From: Phycisphaerales bacterium PN19_bin_20
GTDB taxonomy: Bacteria > Planctomycetota > Phycisphaerae > Phycisphaerales > UBA1924
Reading direction: 5' to 3'
NCBI GenBank assembly: GCA_021173225.1
Contig: JAJOLK010000001.1
Coordinates: 124,001 to 188,000 of the forward strand
DNA: 64,000 nucleotides
Shown here piece after piece: positions 24,803-33,399 of this stretch. The notes below the pieces were generated by a model that saw only the letters and a list, made by a program, of their open reading frames with translations, was not told where the DNA came from and did no database searches. The translations under genes were made by a program, and so were the position numbers. How positions within the stretch are numbered: the first letter of the stretch is position 1; every line of letters starts with the position of its first letter.

Positions 24803-27800
24803 ATGGATGAGACGACGCCTAAGCAGATCGCAGCGGTTCAATCGCCCGGAGCGCCGGCGCGGTGCGAGGCCGCGGGCGCAGCAGGTGGTGCCCGAGCGTT
24901 GGCGCGTCTTGAGCGGCTCGCGGGCTTGATTCGCTTGGTCGTCACTGTGCAGCGGCTAGCGTGGTTCCTGGCCGGCGGGCTGGTCGCGCTGGCGACGGTC
25001 ATCGCGGTCGACTATGCGCTATGGCTGCCTTGGTGGGCCCGCGCGGTGGCGCTGATGATGTTTGTTGGTGGTGGGGTGATCTACGCTCGCAAGTGGCTGC
25101 TGCCGGCGCTGCGGTTCCGCCCATCGCCTGAGCAGCTCGCGCTGCGCGTAGAGCGGACCGAGGCTGGCCAGCGGGCCGGGCTGGCGGGCGTGCTGGCGAG
25201 CGGGATCGGGCTGCGGGGCTCGGCGACGGGGTTGGAACAAGCGCTGGCCGCGCCGGTGATCGAGCGTGCGGGACGGCTGCTTGAGCGCCTACCGCTGCGC
25301 AGCGTGGTGAACGTTCGCCAGGCCGCGGCGAGCCTGTGCGTGCTGGCGCTGCTGGTGCTGGTCTCGCTGGGGGTGCTGCTGACGCGCCCGACGCTCACGC
25401 TCATTGGGCTTGAGCGGGCGCTGTTACCAATCAGCAGCGCCGCGTGGCCCAAGACAGAAGACCTGCGCGACATCACCGGCGTGCGCGTGCACGCGCTGGG
25501 CCAAGCCTTGGCGCTGCGCGTGGCGATGGTCAAGGGCGCAGGCGCAGGCGGCCCCCTTGGTGTTGGCCCTGGCGTAAGCGCCGCGCAGGTCGTGGCGCAC
25601 TGGCGCGTGCTGCGTGACGGCCGGGCCGGGCCCGAGCGGTCGCTTGGCGCAAGCTATCAGGGCAAGAGCGTGGACGTGCCGCCGCGTGATGAGCTCGACA
25701 CGCTGCGCGAGCCGTCGGGCCCGCTGTTTGAGCGGCTGATCGAGCCGGCGACTCTGGCGGCCGAGCTCTCTGACGACGGGGTCTCGCGCGCGGCGTCACT
25801 CGCTGGTCGCATCGAGCTTGAGTACTGGTTTAGCGGGCGGCGCGACCGGACCGAGCCGGTGCGGATCGCGATCATCCCGCCGCCGGTGGTCGTTGGCGCG
25901 CGCGTAATTGTCGAGCCCCCGGTCTACGCGCCGGGCCTTGGCGCGCGGTCGGTTGATGCGGGCCCCGGTGACGATGAGCGTGCGCTGGTCAGCGGGATCC
26001 TGCCGGGCTCGATGGTGAGCCTCGAATTGACGTTCAACAAGCCCGTGCCCTCGGCCTGGCTCAGCGGCGCGACCACCAGCGCTGCGTCTACGAGCACCGC
26101 AGTGAACGTCCCCGAAGCTGAACTTCGGACACGATTTGGGCCTGACGTTGCGTTGCTGCGCAGGGACGCCAACTCGGGCCTTGACCTGAAGCTCAGCGAG
26201 GTGCCAGCGGGCCCGCACGCGACGCTGCGCTGGCGACACGCCGGGACGGTGCGGGTCCGCGCGATGCCGCGTGATGAGCACGGGCTTGAGCCGACCAATC
26301 CCGGGGTGTTCGTGCTGGAGCTGCGTGCGGACAAGCCGCCCGAGGCGGTCGTGACCGAGCCAGCGCTCGACACGCAGGCGTTGCCCGGTGCAGAACTCGC
26401 GCTCGCGGGCCAGGCCAGCGACGATGTGGCTTTGGCATGGACCGAGCTTCGTGTGCAGGTTGCTCAGGCGCAGGGTGATTCTTCCTCAGGCCTGGTTGAG
26501 CCTGTGGGTGAGGACCGCGCGCTGTCGCGCGTCGAGGGCGCGGGGCCCGAGGCCGGCGTAACTATTAGCGGAGCCGCGGGTGCCAGTGGTGGAGCAAGTG
26601 GCGGCGCGAGTGGCGGTGCGACGGCGCGGCTTGAGTCGCGCCTGAAGCTCTCAGAGCTGTCGGTCAAGCCCGGGCAAGAGGTTTGGATCAGCGTGCTGGC
26701 CAAGGACACCTTCAGCCTTGACGGGCGCGAGCACGAGGCCGTGCGGTCGCCGCTGCGCAAGGTGCGGATCATCTCGGCCGACCAGCTTCTTGAGCAGCTC
26801 TGGGGCGAGCTCTCTGGCCTGCGCCGGCAGGTTCAGCGCCTGGCCGAGCGCCAGGCCGAGCTTAAAGACCTCTCGGCCCGCGGCGCTGACCCAGCCCGTG
26901 CCGCTCGCGAGCAGCCCGAGCTTGCCGAGCAGATCGGCCGGGCCGAGCAGGCTTTGGCGCGCGTGCGTCAGGCCCTGGGCGACAACGCGTTGAGCGATGA
27001 AGAGATGGCGGGGGTCGTGCGTGATGCCCGCGTGGGGCTTACGCAGGCCCAGCGCAGTGCGGCTCAGGCGGGCGCGTCGGCCCAGACCCAGCAGCGGGAG
27101 CGGGCCGCCGGCGATCAGGCGGGGGCAGATGCCGCGCGCCGTGAGGCAGGCGCTCAGCAAGAACAAGCCCAGGCGGCGCTTGAGCAAGCCGCCGAGGCGC
27201 TCGACCGTGGGCAAGACACGTGGGCGGCACGCAAGAGCATCGAGCGGTTGATCGCCGAGCAGCGTGAGCTGCGTGCGCAGTCTGCCGCGATTGGCGAGGC
27301 CCACGCGGGCAAGACGCCCGAGCAGCTTCCCGAAGCGACGCAGCGCGAGGTGCGCGAGCTGGCCGATCGGCAAGAGCAGCTTGCCAGAAGGACCGACGAG
27401 GCGGTCCGCAAACTGGATCAGCGCGCCGAACAAGCGCAGAAGACCGATCCGGCGTCTGCCGACGCGCTGCGCGAGGCGGCGCGGCAAGGGCGTCAGGGCG
27501 GCGCGAGCGACCAGATGCAGCAGGCCGCACGCAGCGCCCGCCAGAACCAGCAGCAGTCGGCCCAGCAGGCGCAGGCCAAGGCCGAGCAGGCGCTGCAGCG
27601 CGCGCTCAGCCCGCTGCAAGACCAGGGCAAGGCGCGCGATGCGGTGCTGCGCCGGGTCATCGCGTCGCTGATTGAGGCGATCGACGCGCTGATTGGTCAG
27701 CAGGAGCGGGCAACGGCGGGTCTGAAGCGCGCGATTGGCGCGGGGCCGTTCGCCGGGATTGATGGGCCGATGGTGCGATTGCACGCGGGGACGATCGCGG

Positions 27801-28714
27801 CGACCCAGCAGGCCCGCGACGCGGGTCGCAGTGCGCGGCCCGTGGTTGCGCCCCTTGAGGCCGCGCGACATCAGCAGATGGTCGCAGTCACCGCGCTGCG
27901 TGGTGAGCTGGCAGACGCGGCGGCGGCGCTGCTGAGCCAAGAGGCCTCGCTTATCAAGCTGCGTGAAGCGCGGGCCCAGGCGCAGCAGGCCGACGCACAG
28001 GCCGCCCAGCGGCAGCAAGCCCGGCAGCGGGCCGAGCTGTCGCGCAGCTACGAGCAGGCGCTGGTCGATCAGGGCGCACTGCGGGCTGAGGCCGCGCCGC
28101 TGGCGGGCCAGCAGCTTGACCGGCGGTCTCGCAACACGGCGCGTGTGCTGGCCGAGCGTCAAGAAGAGTTGCTGGCTCGCATCGCCAAGATGCGCGAGGA
28201 GAACAAGGAGCTTGCCGACGCGCAGGTCTTCAGCCTTGCGCACCAGCGCGTGGCCAGCGCGGGCCGGCAGGTTGTTGACGCGCTGCGCGAGGCCACGATC
28301 CCGCAGGGCCTCCCGCAGCGGCAGATGAGCATCGAGCGCGTGCTGCGCCAGCTGGTCGCGGCCCTGGGCGAGGATCAGCAGCAAGACGAGCAGTTCCGTG
28401 AGCCCGAAGGTGGTGGCGGCGGCGGCGGTGGTGGCGGCCAGGGCAGCCCGCCGCTGATCCCGCCGATCGCGCAGCTCAAACTGCTGCGGTCCATGCAGGA
28501 AGAGGCTCTTGAGCTGACGCGCCAGGCCGACGCGCCGGGGACCGAGAAGCTCTTAATCGAGCAGCTCGCGTCGGAGGCGCGTGAGCTGCAGGCGCAGGTC
28601 GCCAAGCAGGGCGAGGAACTGCTCAAGGCTCTGCAAGAGCAGGGCGGGCAGTCGCCGGGCGTGACGGTTCCGGGCACGATTGGCCCGGGAAGTCGTGGTC
28701 CGGGAACGCCTTGA
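24803..28714 (+). CDS. Large DUF4175-like membrane and coiled-coil protein
   Basis: About 1303 residues from an ATG at 24803; the frame is open further upstream, but that part lacks protein character. Two transmembrane helices near residues 55-95 are followed by ALRVERTEAGQR and a third helix at about 190-210. A periplasmic region of beta strands contains WPKTEDLRDITGVRV and DKPPEAVVTEPALDTQ, an arrangement like DUF4175. From about residue 660 to the end it is a long Gln/Ala/Glu/Arg-rich coiled coil with poly-Gly around 1215-1225. It may be an elongated structural element bridging the periplasm. It continues the DUF58/BatA/VWA cluster and has a shorter paralogue at 59839-62850. Confidence 0.7.
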   Translation: MDETTPKQIAAVQSPGAPARCEAAGAAGGARALARLERLAGLIRLVVTVQRLAWFLAGGLVALATVIAVDYALWLPWWARAVALMMFVGGGVIYARKWLLPALRFRPSPEQLALRVERTEAGQRAGLAGVLASGIGLRGSATGLEQALAAPVIERAGRLLERLPLRSVVNVRQAAASLCVLALLVLVSLGVLLTRPTLTLIGLERALLPISSAAWPKTEDLRDITGVRVHALGQALALRVAMVKGAGAGGPLGVGPGVSAAQVVAHWRVLRDGRAGPERSLGASYQGKSVDVPPRDELDTLREPSGPLFERLIEPATLAAELSDDGVSRAASLAGRIELEYWFSGRRDRTEPVRIAIIPPPVVVGARVIVEPPVYAPGLGARSVDAGPGDDERALVSGILPGSMVSLELTFNKPVPSAWLSGATTSAASTSTAVNVPEAELRTRFGPDVALLRRDANSGLDLKLSEVPAGPHATLRWRHAGTVRVRAMPRDEHGLEPTNPGVFVLELRADKPPEAVVTEPALDTQALPGAELALAGQASDDVALAWTELRVQVAQAQGDSSSGLVEPVGEDRALSRVEGAGPEAGVTISGAAGASGGASGGASGGATARLESRLKLSELSVKPGQEVWISVLAKDTFSLDGREHEAVRSPLRKVRIISADQLLEQLWGELSGLRRQVQRLAERQAELKDLSARGADPARAAREQPELAEQIGRAEQALARVRQALGDNALSDEEMAGVVRDARVGLTQAQRSAAQAGASAQTQQRERAAGDQAGADAARREAGAQQEQAQAALEQAAEALDRGQDTWAARKSIERLIAEQRELRAQSAAIGEAHAGKTPEQLPEATQREVRELADRQEQLARRTDEAVRKLDQRAEQAQKTDPASADALREAARQGRQGGASDQMQQAARSARQNQQQSAQQAQAKAEQALQRALSPLQDQGKARDAVLRRVIASLIEAIDALIGQQERATAGLKRAIGAGPFAGIDGPMVRLHAGTIAATQQARDAGRSARPVVAPLEAARHQQMVAVTALRGELADAAAALLSQEASLIKLREARAQAQQADAQAAQRQQARQRAELSRSYEQALVDQGALRAEAAPLAGQQLDRRSRNTARVLAERQEELLARIAKMREENKELADAQVFSLAHQRVASAGRQVVDALREATIPQGLPQRQMSIERVLRQLVAALGEDQQQDEQFREPEGGGGGGGGGGQGSPPLIPPIAQLKLLRSMQEEALELTRQADAPGTEKLLIEQLASEARELQAQVAKQGEELLKALQEQGGQSPGVTVPGTIGPGSRGPGTP

Positions 28715-28958
28715 CCGCCGATGCAGCGCGAGTAGGGTGGCGACCACTGGAGTAAGGCATCGGGCCAGGGTTGTTGCAGATTGAGTCTTCTGCGCAGAAA
28801 CGTCGGGAGTAGGGGCGTTGCAGACGGCCAGCACCTGCGCGGTGTCGTGATTTGGCGCGGGGCGGGGCGATCCGGGCGCGCCGATAGTCCGTACAGTCTG
28901 GTGTGCTCGCTTCCTTGACGCATGTTCGTCGGGCGGCGGGCGGCGGAGGGTCTGAGCG

Positions 28959-29780
28959 ATGCGAGCCGTGACCGACCGGGCGAGTGTGCGTAGCGATCTT
29001 CGGCGGCCTCGCTCGCGCGGCAGCGCGCAGGTCGCGGTTGTCGCGAATGATCCAGGACAGCATGAGAGGAGGCGCTCGTTGGTGTTGCTCGCTGGCGCGG
29101 CGCTTGGCGTGGCGGCGGTGCTGGCACTGACCACCGTGGCTCGCGCTGATGACAAGGCGGCGTCGGTGCTTCCGCCGGTACCGCTGGCGACGCTTGACGC
29201 GTTGCTGGGCGTGCCGACCGCTGGCGGCGCGGCGTCGAGCAACGATCGCGTGGTGAGCGATGTGATCCGTCAGCGACTCGACCGTTTACTGGAGCAGGAC
29301 GCGCCTGAGGATGACGAGTTCAAGCAGGCCGTAGCGCTGATGAACCAGTCGGCAACGCGGCTAGAGGCCAGCGGCGCACTGACGGGTGACACGAGCGCCT
29401 CGACGCAGCGGCTGCAAGAGGAAGCGATCCGCAAGCTCGACCAGCTCATCGCCAAGGCCAAGAAGAACAAGAGCCAGTGCGACAAGCCTTGCCAAGAGGG
29501 CGAGAGCAAGAGCGAGCAGGAGCAGCAGAGTCAGCCGCAGCAGGCGCAGGCCAGCCAGCACGAGCAGGGGCAATCGGGCCGCGAGCAGAAGGGCGCGGAG
29601 CTTCCGGCGGTTCGTAAGGCCGAGCTTCGCCCGGCGCTTGAGTCTGCGCGCGCGGCGTGGGGCAACCTGCCCGATCGCGTCCGCAGCAGCCTGGTGCAGG
29701 GCGCGGGTGACCGGTTCAGCCGTGAGTATCAGCGGCTGACGGAAGAGTATTACAAACGCCTTGGCGAGCACGCGGAGTGA
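28959..29780 (+). CDS. Secreted Gln/Glu-rich helical protein
   Basis: 273 residues. A basic N-terminus and hydrophobic run (SLVLLAGAALGVAAVLAL) make a signal peptide, cleaved probably after ARAD. The mature part has a helical first half (DVIRQRLDRLLEQ), a Gln/Ser/Glu-rich hydrophilic linker with two Cys (SQCDKPC), and a conserved-looking C-terminal helix pair, WGNLPDRVRSSL and YQRLTEEYYKRL. Such proteins recur in planctomycete DUF4175/BatA clusters, but I know no assigned function. Its TGA overlaps the GTG/ATG region of the next gene, indicating coupling. Confidence 0.7.
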   Translation: MRAVTDRASVRSDLRRPRSRGSAQVAVVANDPGQHERRRSLVLLAGAALGVAAVLALTTVARADDKAASVLPPVPLATLDALLGVPTAGGAASSNDRVVSDVIRQRLDRLLEQDAPEDDEFKQAVALMNQSATRLEASGALTGDTSASTQRLQEEAIRKLDQLIAKAKKNKSQCDKPCQEGESKSEQEQQSQPQQAQASQHEQGQSGREQKGAELPAVRKAELRPALESARAAWGNLPDRVRSSLVQGAGDRFSREYQRLTEEYYKRLGEHAE

Positions 29781-31012
29781 GCGGCTTGTCGGGTCAGCAA
29801 AACATGATCAGTGCGTTTCTGGGCGCGGCCCGGCGGGCGGTCGCATGCGCTGTGCCCAGTGGGCTGCTGAGCGCGGCTTTGGCCGCAGTGCTGTGCGCGC
29901 CCGCGCTGGCTGAGGTCGAGTCGGGCGGGGCCGTGCTCGGCGCTGTTGAAGTGCCTGAGGTTGAACTGGCTGGCGCGGCGGCGCTTCCGGTAGCGCAGCC
30001 AGCGGCGCTCGAGGTCGGCAAGGTGCCCAGCCGCACGGCGGAGAACGTCTCGCTCGCGGGCGAGATGACCCCTGAGCTTGACGCCGCGGTGACGCGCGGG
30101 CTCTCGGTACTTGCGGGGATGCAGAACCCCGACGGCAGCTTTGGGACCGGGCGGTTCGCGCGAAACGTAGCGGTAACGAGCGTGGCGTGCCTGGCCTTCA
30201 TGGCCGATGGTCACGTGCCCGGGCGCGGGCGTTATGGCGAGAACGTGGCGCGCGGGCTCGAGTTTGTGCTCGCCAGCTCTACCGAGACCGGGCTGCTGGC
30301 CAGTGACGCGACCAACGGGCCGATGTACGGGCACGGTTTCGCGGCGCTGTTTTTGGGCGAGGTTTATGGGATGACCGCGGGTGGGGCCGACACGCGGACG
30401 AGCGACCGCGTACACGAGGCGCTGGTGAAGTCTGTGCGGCTGATTGAGCGGACGCAGAACGCCGAGGGTGGCTGGCGGTACAACCCGGTGCCGTTTGACG
30501 CGGACGTGAGCGTGACGATCTGCCAGATCATGGCGTTGCGGAGCGCGCGGAACGCGGGGCTTGAGGTGAGCAAGGACGTGATCGACAAGGCCGTGCAGTA
30601 TGTGCGTGACTGCCAGAACGTTGACGGCGGTTTCATGTACATGCGTGGCGGGGGCGCGAGTGCGTGGCCGCGGTCTGCGGCGGGGGTTGCGAGCCTGTTT
30701 TATGCGGGCGTTTATGACGACCCGGCGGTGCAGCAGGGGATGCGGTACCTTGAGGCGACGGCCACGCCCGGCACGCCCCGGCAAGAGGCACACTACTGGT
30801 ATGGCATGTATTACACGGCCCAGACGATGTACCTCGCGGGCAGCGAGCCCTGGGCAAAGTGGTGGCCCGCGGCGCGGGCCGAACTGCTGACGCGGCAACG
30901 CATGGAAACCGGCGAGTGGCCCGACCAGGGCGTGGGCACGGCGTACGGGACGGCGATGGCGCTGATCGTGCTGCAGATGCCCAAGCGGTACCTTCCGATC
31001 TTTCAGAAGTGA
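29777..31012 (+). CDS. Secreted terpenoid-cyclase-fold (prenyltransferase/squalene oxidase repeat) protein
   Basis: 411 residues from a GTG overlapping the upstream stop; an ATG at 29804 (MISAFLG) is an alternative start that begins closer to the signal peptide. After the signal peptide come alpha-alpha barrel repeats: GMQNPDGSFGTG, TQNAEGGWRYN and CQNVDGGFMYM, each like the QW repeats of squalene-hopene cyclases. The catalytic DxDD motif is not present; the nearest segment reads FDADVS. So a binding or scaffold role in the periplasm is more likely than cyclisation. It is the last gene of the rightward cluster, followed by a hairpin shared with the convergent HAD gene. Confidence 0.8.
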   Translation: MSGLSGQQNMISAFLGAARRAVACAVPSGLLSAALAAVLCAPALAEVESGGAVLGAVEVPEVELAGAAALPVAQPAALEVGKVPSRTAENVSLAGEMTPELDAAVTRGLSVLAGMQNPDGSFGTGRFARNVAVTSVACLAFMADGHVPGRGRYGENVARGLEFVLASSTETGLLASDATNGPMYGHGFAALFLGEVYGMTAGGADTRTSDRVHEALVKSVRLIERTQNAEGGWRYNPVPFDADVSVTICQIMALRSARNAGLEVSKDVIDKAVQYVRDCQNVDGGFMYMRGGGASAWPRSAAGVASLFYAGVYDDPAVQQGMRYLEATATPGTPRQEAHYWYGMYYTAQTMYLAGSEPWAKWWPAARAELLTRQRMETGEWPDQGVGTAYGTAMALIVLQMPKRYLPIFQK

Positions 31013-31031
31013 GGCGTGTATTGAGGCCTCA

Positions 31032-31066
31032 AGCGCGCGAGCACTGCGCATTGTGAGCCGCGCGCT
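31032..31066. terminator. Bidirectional hairpin between convergent genes
   Basis: AGCGCGCG (31032-31039) pairs perfectly with CGCGCGCT (31059-31066), loop 19 bases, in the 73-base gap between the cyclase-fold gene and the HAD gene. No T-run follows on either side, so termination would depend on Rho or on the hairpin alone. Confidence 0.4.
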
Positions 31067-31085
31067 CTGCAAAGCGCCCTGAGCG

Positions 31086-31733
31086 CTAAACCCTCACGCC
31101 CAGCGCGTCTAGGTGCGTGCGAACCTGTGCGGCGGGGTCGGCGGTGTGGTCTATGAGGTGGGCCTGCCAGCCGGCGCCTTTGGCGGCGTCAACGTTGTCT
31201 TGCAGGTCGTCAAAGAAGAGCAGGTCGGCGGGTGCGAGGCCTTCAGCGGGACAGACCAGCTGCGCGAAGCGGTGGTAGATTGCGCGGTCGGGCTTGGCCA
31301 GGCCCAGCAGATGGCTGGCGTGCAGGTGCCGCACGCGCTGGGGGGTGGGGAACTTGGCGCGCCCGTGGGGCCCGGTGGTCATCTGCTGCCAGTGGTGGTG
31401 GTTGGTGTTTGAAAGCACGCCGGTGGGGATGTGCTGGGCGTGGAGGTGATCGATGATGTCGCTGAGCCCGTGGTACTCGCTGGTGATCCAGGCGTCATGC
31501 AGGGCGCGGACCTCGGCGGGGTTGTAGTGCCCGTTCATAGTCGCGGCGAGGCGGTCAAAGTACTGCTCGCAGGTGATCTGCGCGGTTTCATAAAGATGGA
31601 CGATCGACTTGCGGCGTGCGATGCCGTCGGGCGTGGTATCGACGTGGCGGTAAGGGATGCCGGCGGTGGCGCAGGCCTCGGGCCAAGTGCGGCAGATGCG
31701 GACGACCACGCCGCCGAGATCGAAGATCACCAT
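31086..31733 (-). CDS. HAD-superfamily hydrolase
   Basis: About 215 residues from Met at 31733 (MVIFDLGGVVV); an in-frame Met 15 codons upstream adds only a Pro-rich leader. Motif I is FDLGGVVV with the nucleophile Asp but Leu/Gly in place of the second Asp. Motif II is VLSNTNHH, motif III is probably the Lys in GLAKPD, and motif IV is LFFDDLQDNV with the metal-binding Asp pair. This is the layout of the YihX/epoxide-hydrolase-N-like HAD subfamily, mostly sugar-phosphate phosphatases. The substrate is unknown. Confidence 0.85.
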   Translation of the reverse strand: MVIFDLGGVVVRICRTWPEACATAGIPYRHVDTTPDGIARRKSIVHLYETAQITCEQYFDRLAATMNGHYNPAEVRALHDAWITSEYHGLSDIIDHLHAQHIPTGVLSNTNHHHWQQMTTGPHGRAKFPTPQRVRHLHASHLLGLAKPDRAIYHRFAQLVCPAEGLAPADLLFFDDLQDNVDAAKGAGWQAHLIDHTADPAAQVRTHLDALGVRV

Positions 31734-31833
31734 GAGTGGTGGCACGCGTGGTGGTGGGGGTGGCGGGGTTACTGGCATGTTTGTCGGCGGGCGCGAGCAT
31801 GTGCGCGGGCGTGGGGGTGTGTGATCAGGACCG

Positions 31834-33255
31834 TTAGGGGTGAGCCTCGTCGTCTTTGGGCTCGCGGCCGCCTTTGGGCTCGCGCTCGGCGCTGTTTGGC
31901 GGCGCGTCAGGGCTTTCGCTCGTGTCGGGCGTGTCGGGCGTGTCGGACGTGTCGGGCGAGTCGGGCGTGAATGGGGCGTGAACCTTCATGACCTCGTCCA
32001 TTACCACGGTGGCGAAAGCGCCCGGCGGCAGCTCAAACCCGCAGCGGACGTACGACCCGTGCTCGTCGCCGCCGGCGTCAACTTCTGCGTACATCAGCGG
32101 CACTCGCAGGGGGCGGCGCTCGCCGCGCAGTTCATCGCCGAGCTGCGCGTGGGCGGGGCCAAGGTGCTCGGGCGTGACGCCCATGGCGGCGAGTGCTTCA
32201 AGCTCTGTTCGGTCAGTTTCGCCGGTCGCGCGGAGCATCTCGCTGCCCCACATCGGGCCGCTGGGGCTGATGGCCTTGGCGGCGAGGCGCTCGGCGGTCT
32301 CAGCGCTCGCAAGCGTCGGGGCGTCAACCTTGAACACCGCGCCTGCGCCCGCGCCTTGCTCGTGGCGCCAGGCGAGGTCGCCCTCAATCAGCGTGCCAAG
32401 CTTGCCGTCGCGCAGGCGGCGATCAAGCACGGCGTTGAAGACGGCGGACTGGAACGAGGAGAGGAAGAAGCCCATCGAGAGCCCGCGGAGCTGGTCGCAG
32501 GCGCGGCGCGGGTTGGCACCGCGGGCCAGGGCGGCCAGCGCGCGGCGCTCGGGCATGGAGCCGCGGCCGTAGAAGGCGATGGCCTCGGTGTACTGCTTGG
32601 CGGCGTAGAGCTCGCGTGCGCGGGTGTTGGCCTCGCTGAGGCAGGCCTGCGAGCCTGGGCCCAGCAGCAGGTCAAGGGCGGCCTGATGGTCACCCAGGAT
32701 CAGTGCGCGGCCGATGAGGTGGTTGTTCTGCAGTGCGCCAAAGCGCTGCTCGCCGAGGCGGTTGGGCACGCCGACGGCGTCGAGGCATTCGAGCACGCGC
32801 TTGGCGTCAAAGACGGCGCGCAGCGGCACGCCGCGGACGCGGATCGAGAAGCGGTTCCCGTGCAGGTGCCCGCGCCGGAGCTTGTTGGTGTGCAGGTCTG
32901 ACCAGAGCACGGCAACGCGGTCGTCGCGGATCTGCGGGAAGTCTTCGGGCACCTTGCCCGGCGTGTGCACGGACATGACCTGGCGAGTGATGGCCTGTTT
33001 GTCTTTGAGCCCGGCGTAGCCGACGTCAGACTCGCGGACGCGGAAGTGGCGTGCGAGGATGGCGACGAGCTGCTGGGTGCTGAGGCCTCGTTTTTGGACG
33101 AAGAGGTAGATGTGCTCGCCGGTACCGCAGGGCTGGTAGAGGGGGACTTCCTCGACCAGGAAGTCATCGGGGCGTTGCTTGATGAGCCCGCCGATGCCGG
33201 GCACATCGGGCGTCAGGTAGACGCTCGGGTGGCTGTGTGGTGACAGATCGAGCAT
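31834..33255 (-). CDS. truD: tRNA pseudouridine(13) synthase TruD
   Basis: Converts U13 of some tRNAs to pseudouridine. 473 residues; the catalytic motif GYAGLKDKQA places the nucleophile Asp at residue 85. FLVEEVPLY, GNRFSIRVRG, PNRLGEQRFG and SFQSAVFNAVL are further family landmarks. The protein is about 120 residues longer than E. coli TruD. Part of the excess is a C-terminal tail after about residue 425 made of Ser/Asp/Thr/Pro repeats (DTPDTPDTS) encoded by 9-bp DNA repeats at about 31920-31968, which should be disordered. Confidence 0.93.
   Translation of the reverse strand: MLDLSPHSHPSVYLTPDVPGIGGLIKQRPDDFLVEEVPLYQPCGTGEHIYLFVQKRGLSTQQLVAILARHFRVRESDVGYAGLKDKQAITRQVMSVHTPGKVPEDFPQIRDDRVAVLWSDLHTNKLRRGHLHGNRFSIRVRGVPLRAVFDAKRVLECLDAVGVPNRLGEQRFGALQNNHLIGRALILGDHQAALDLLLGPGSQACLSEANTRARELYAAKQYTEAIAFYGRGSMPERRALAALARGANPRRACDQLRGLSMGFFLSSFQSAVFNAVLDRRLRDGKLGTLIEGDLAWRHEQGAGAGAVFKVDAPTLASAETAERLAAKAISPSGPMWGSEMLRATGETDRTELEALAAMGVTPEHLGPAHAQLGDELRGERRPLRVPLMYAEVDAGGDEHGSYVRCGFELPPGAFATVVMDEVMKVHAPFTPDSPDTSDTPDTPDTSESPDAPPNSAEREPKGGREPKDDEAHP
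31920..31968. repeat. 9-bp tandem repeat in truD 3' end
   Basis: About five copies of GTGTCGGGC with single-base changes, in frame, encoding the acidic Thr/Pro tail of TruD. Confidence 0.7.
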
Positions 33256-33399
33256 GGTTGTTGGGCCAGGGTAAGGTCGGGGCGGGTCGTGGGGCGGGGC
33301 GAACTAGCGCGAATAGTGCAGCGTAGGTGTCGGCTGGTCGGCGGCGGTTGACCTGGTGTTTGGTTGCAGGAGGCAGTGGGGGCGTATCCTCCGGCTCGC

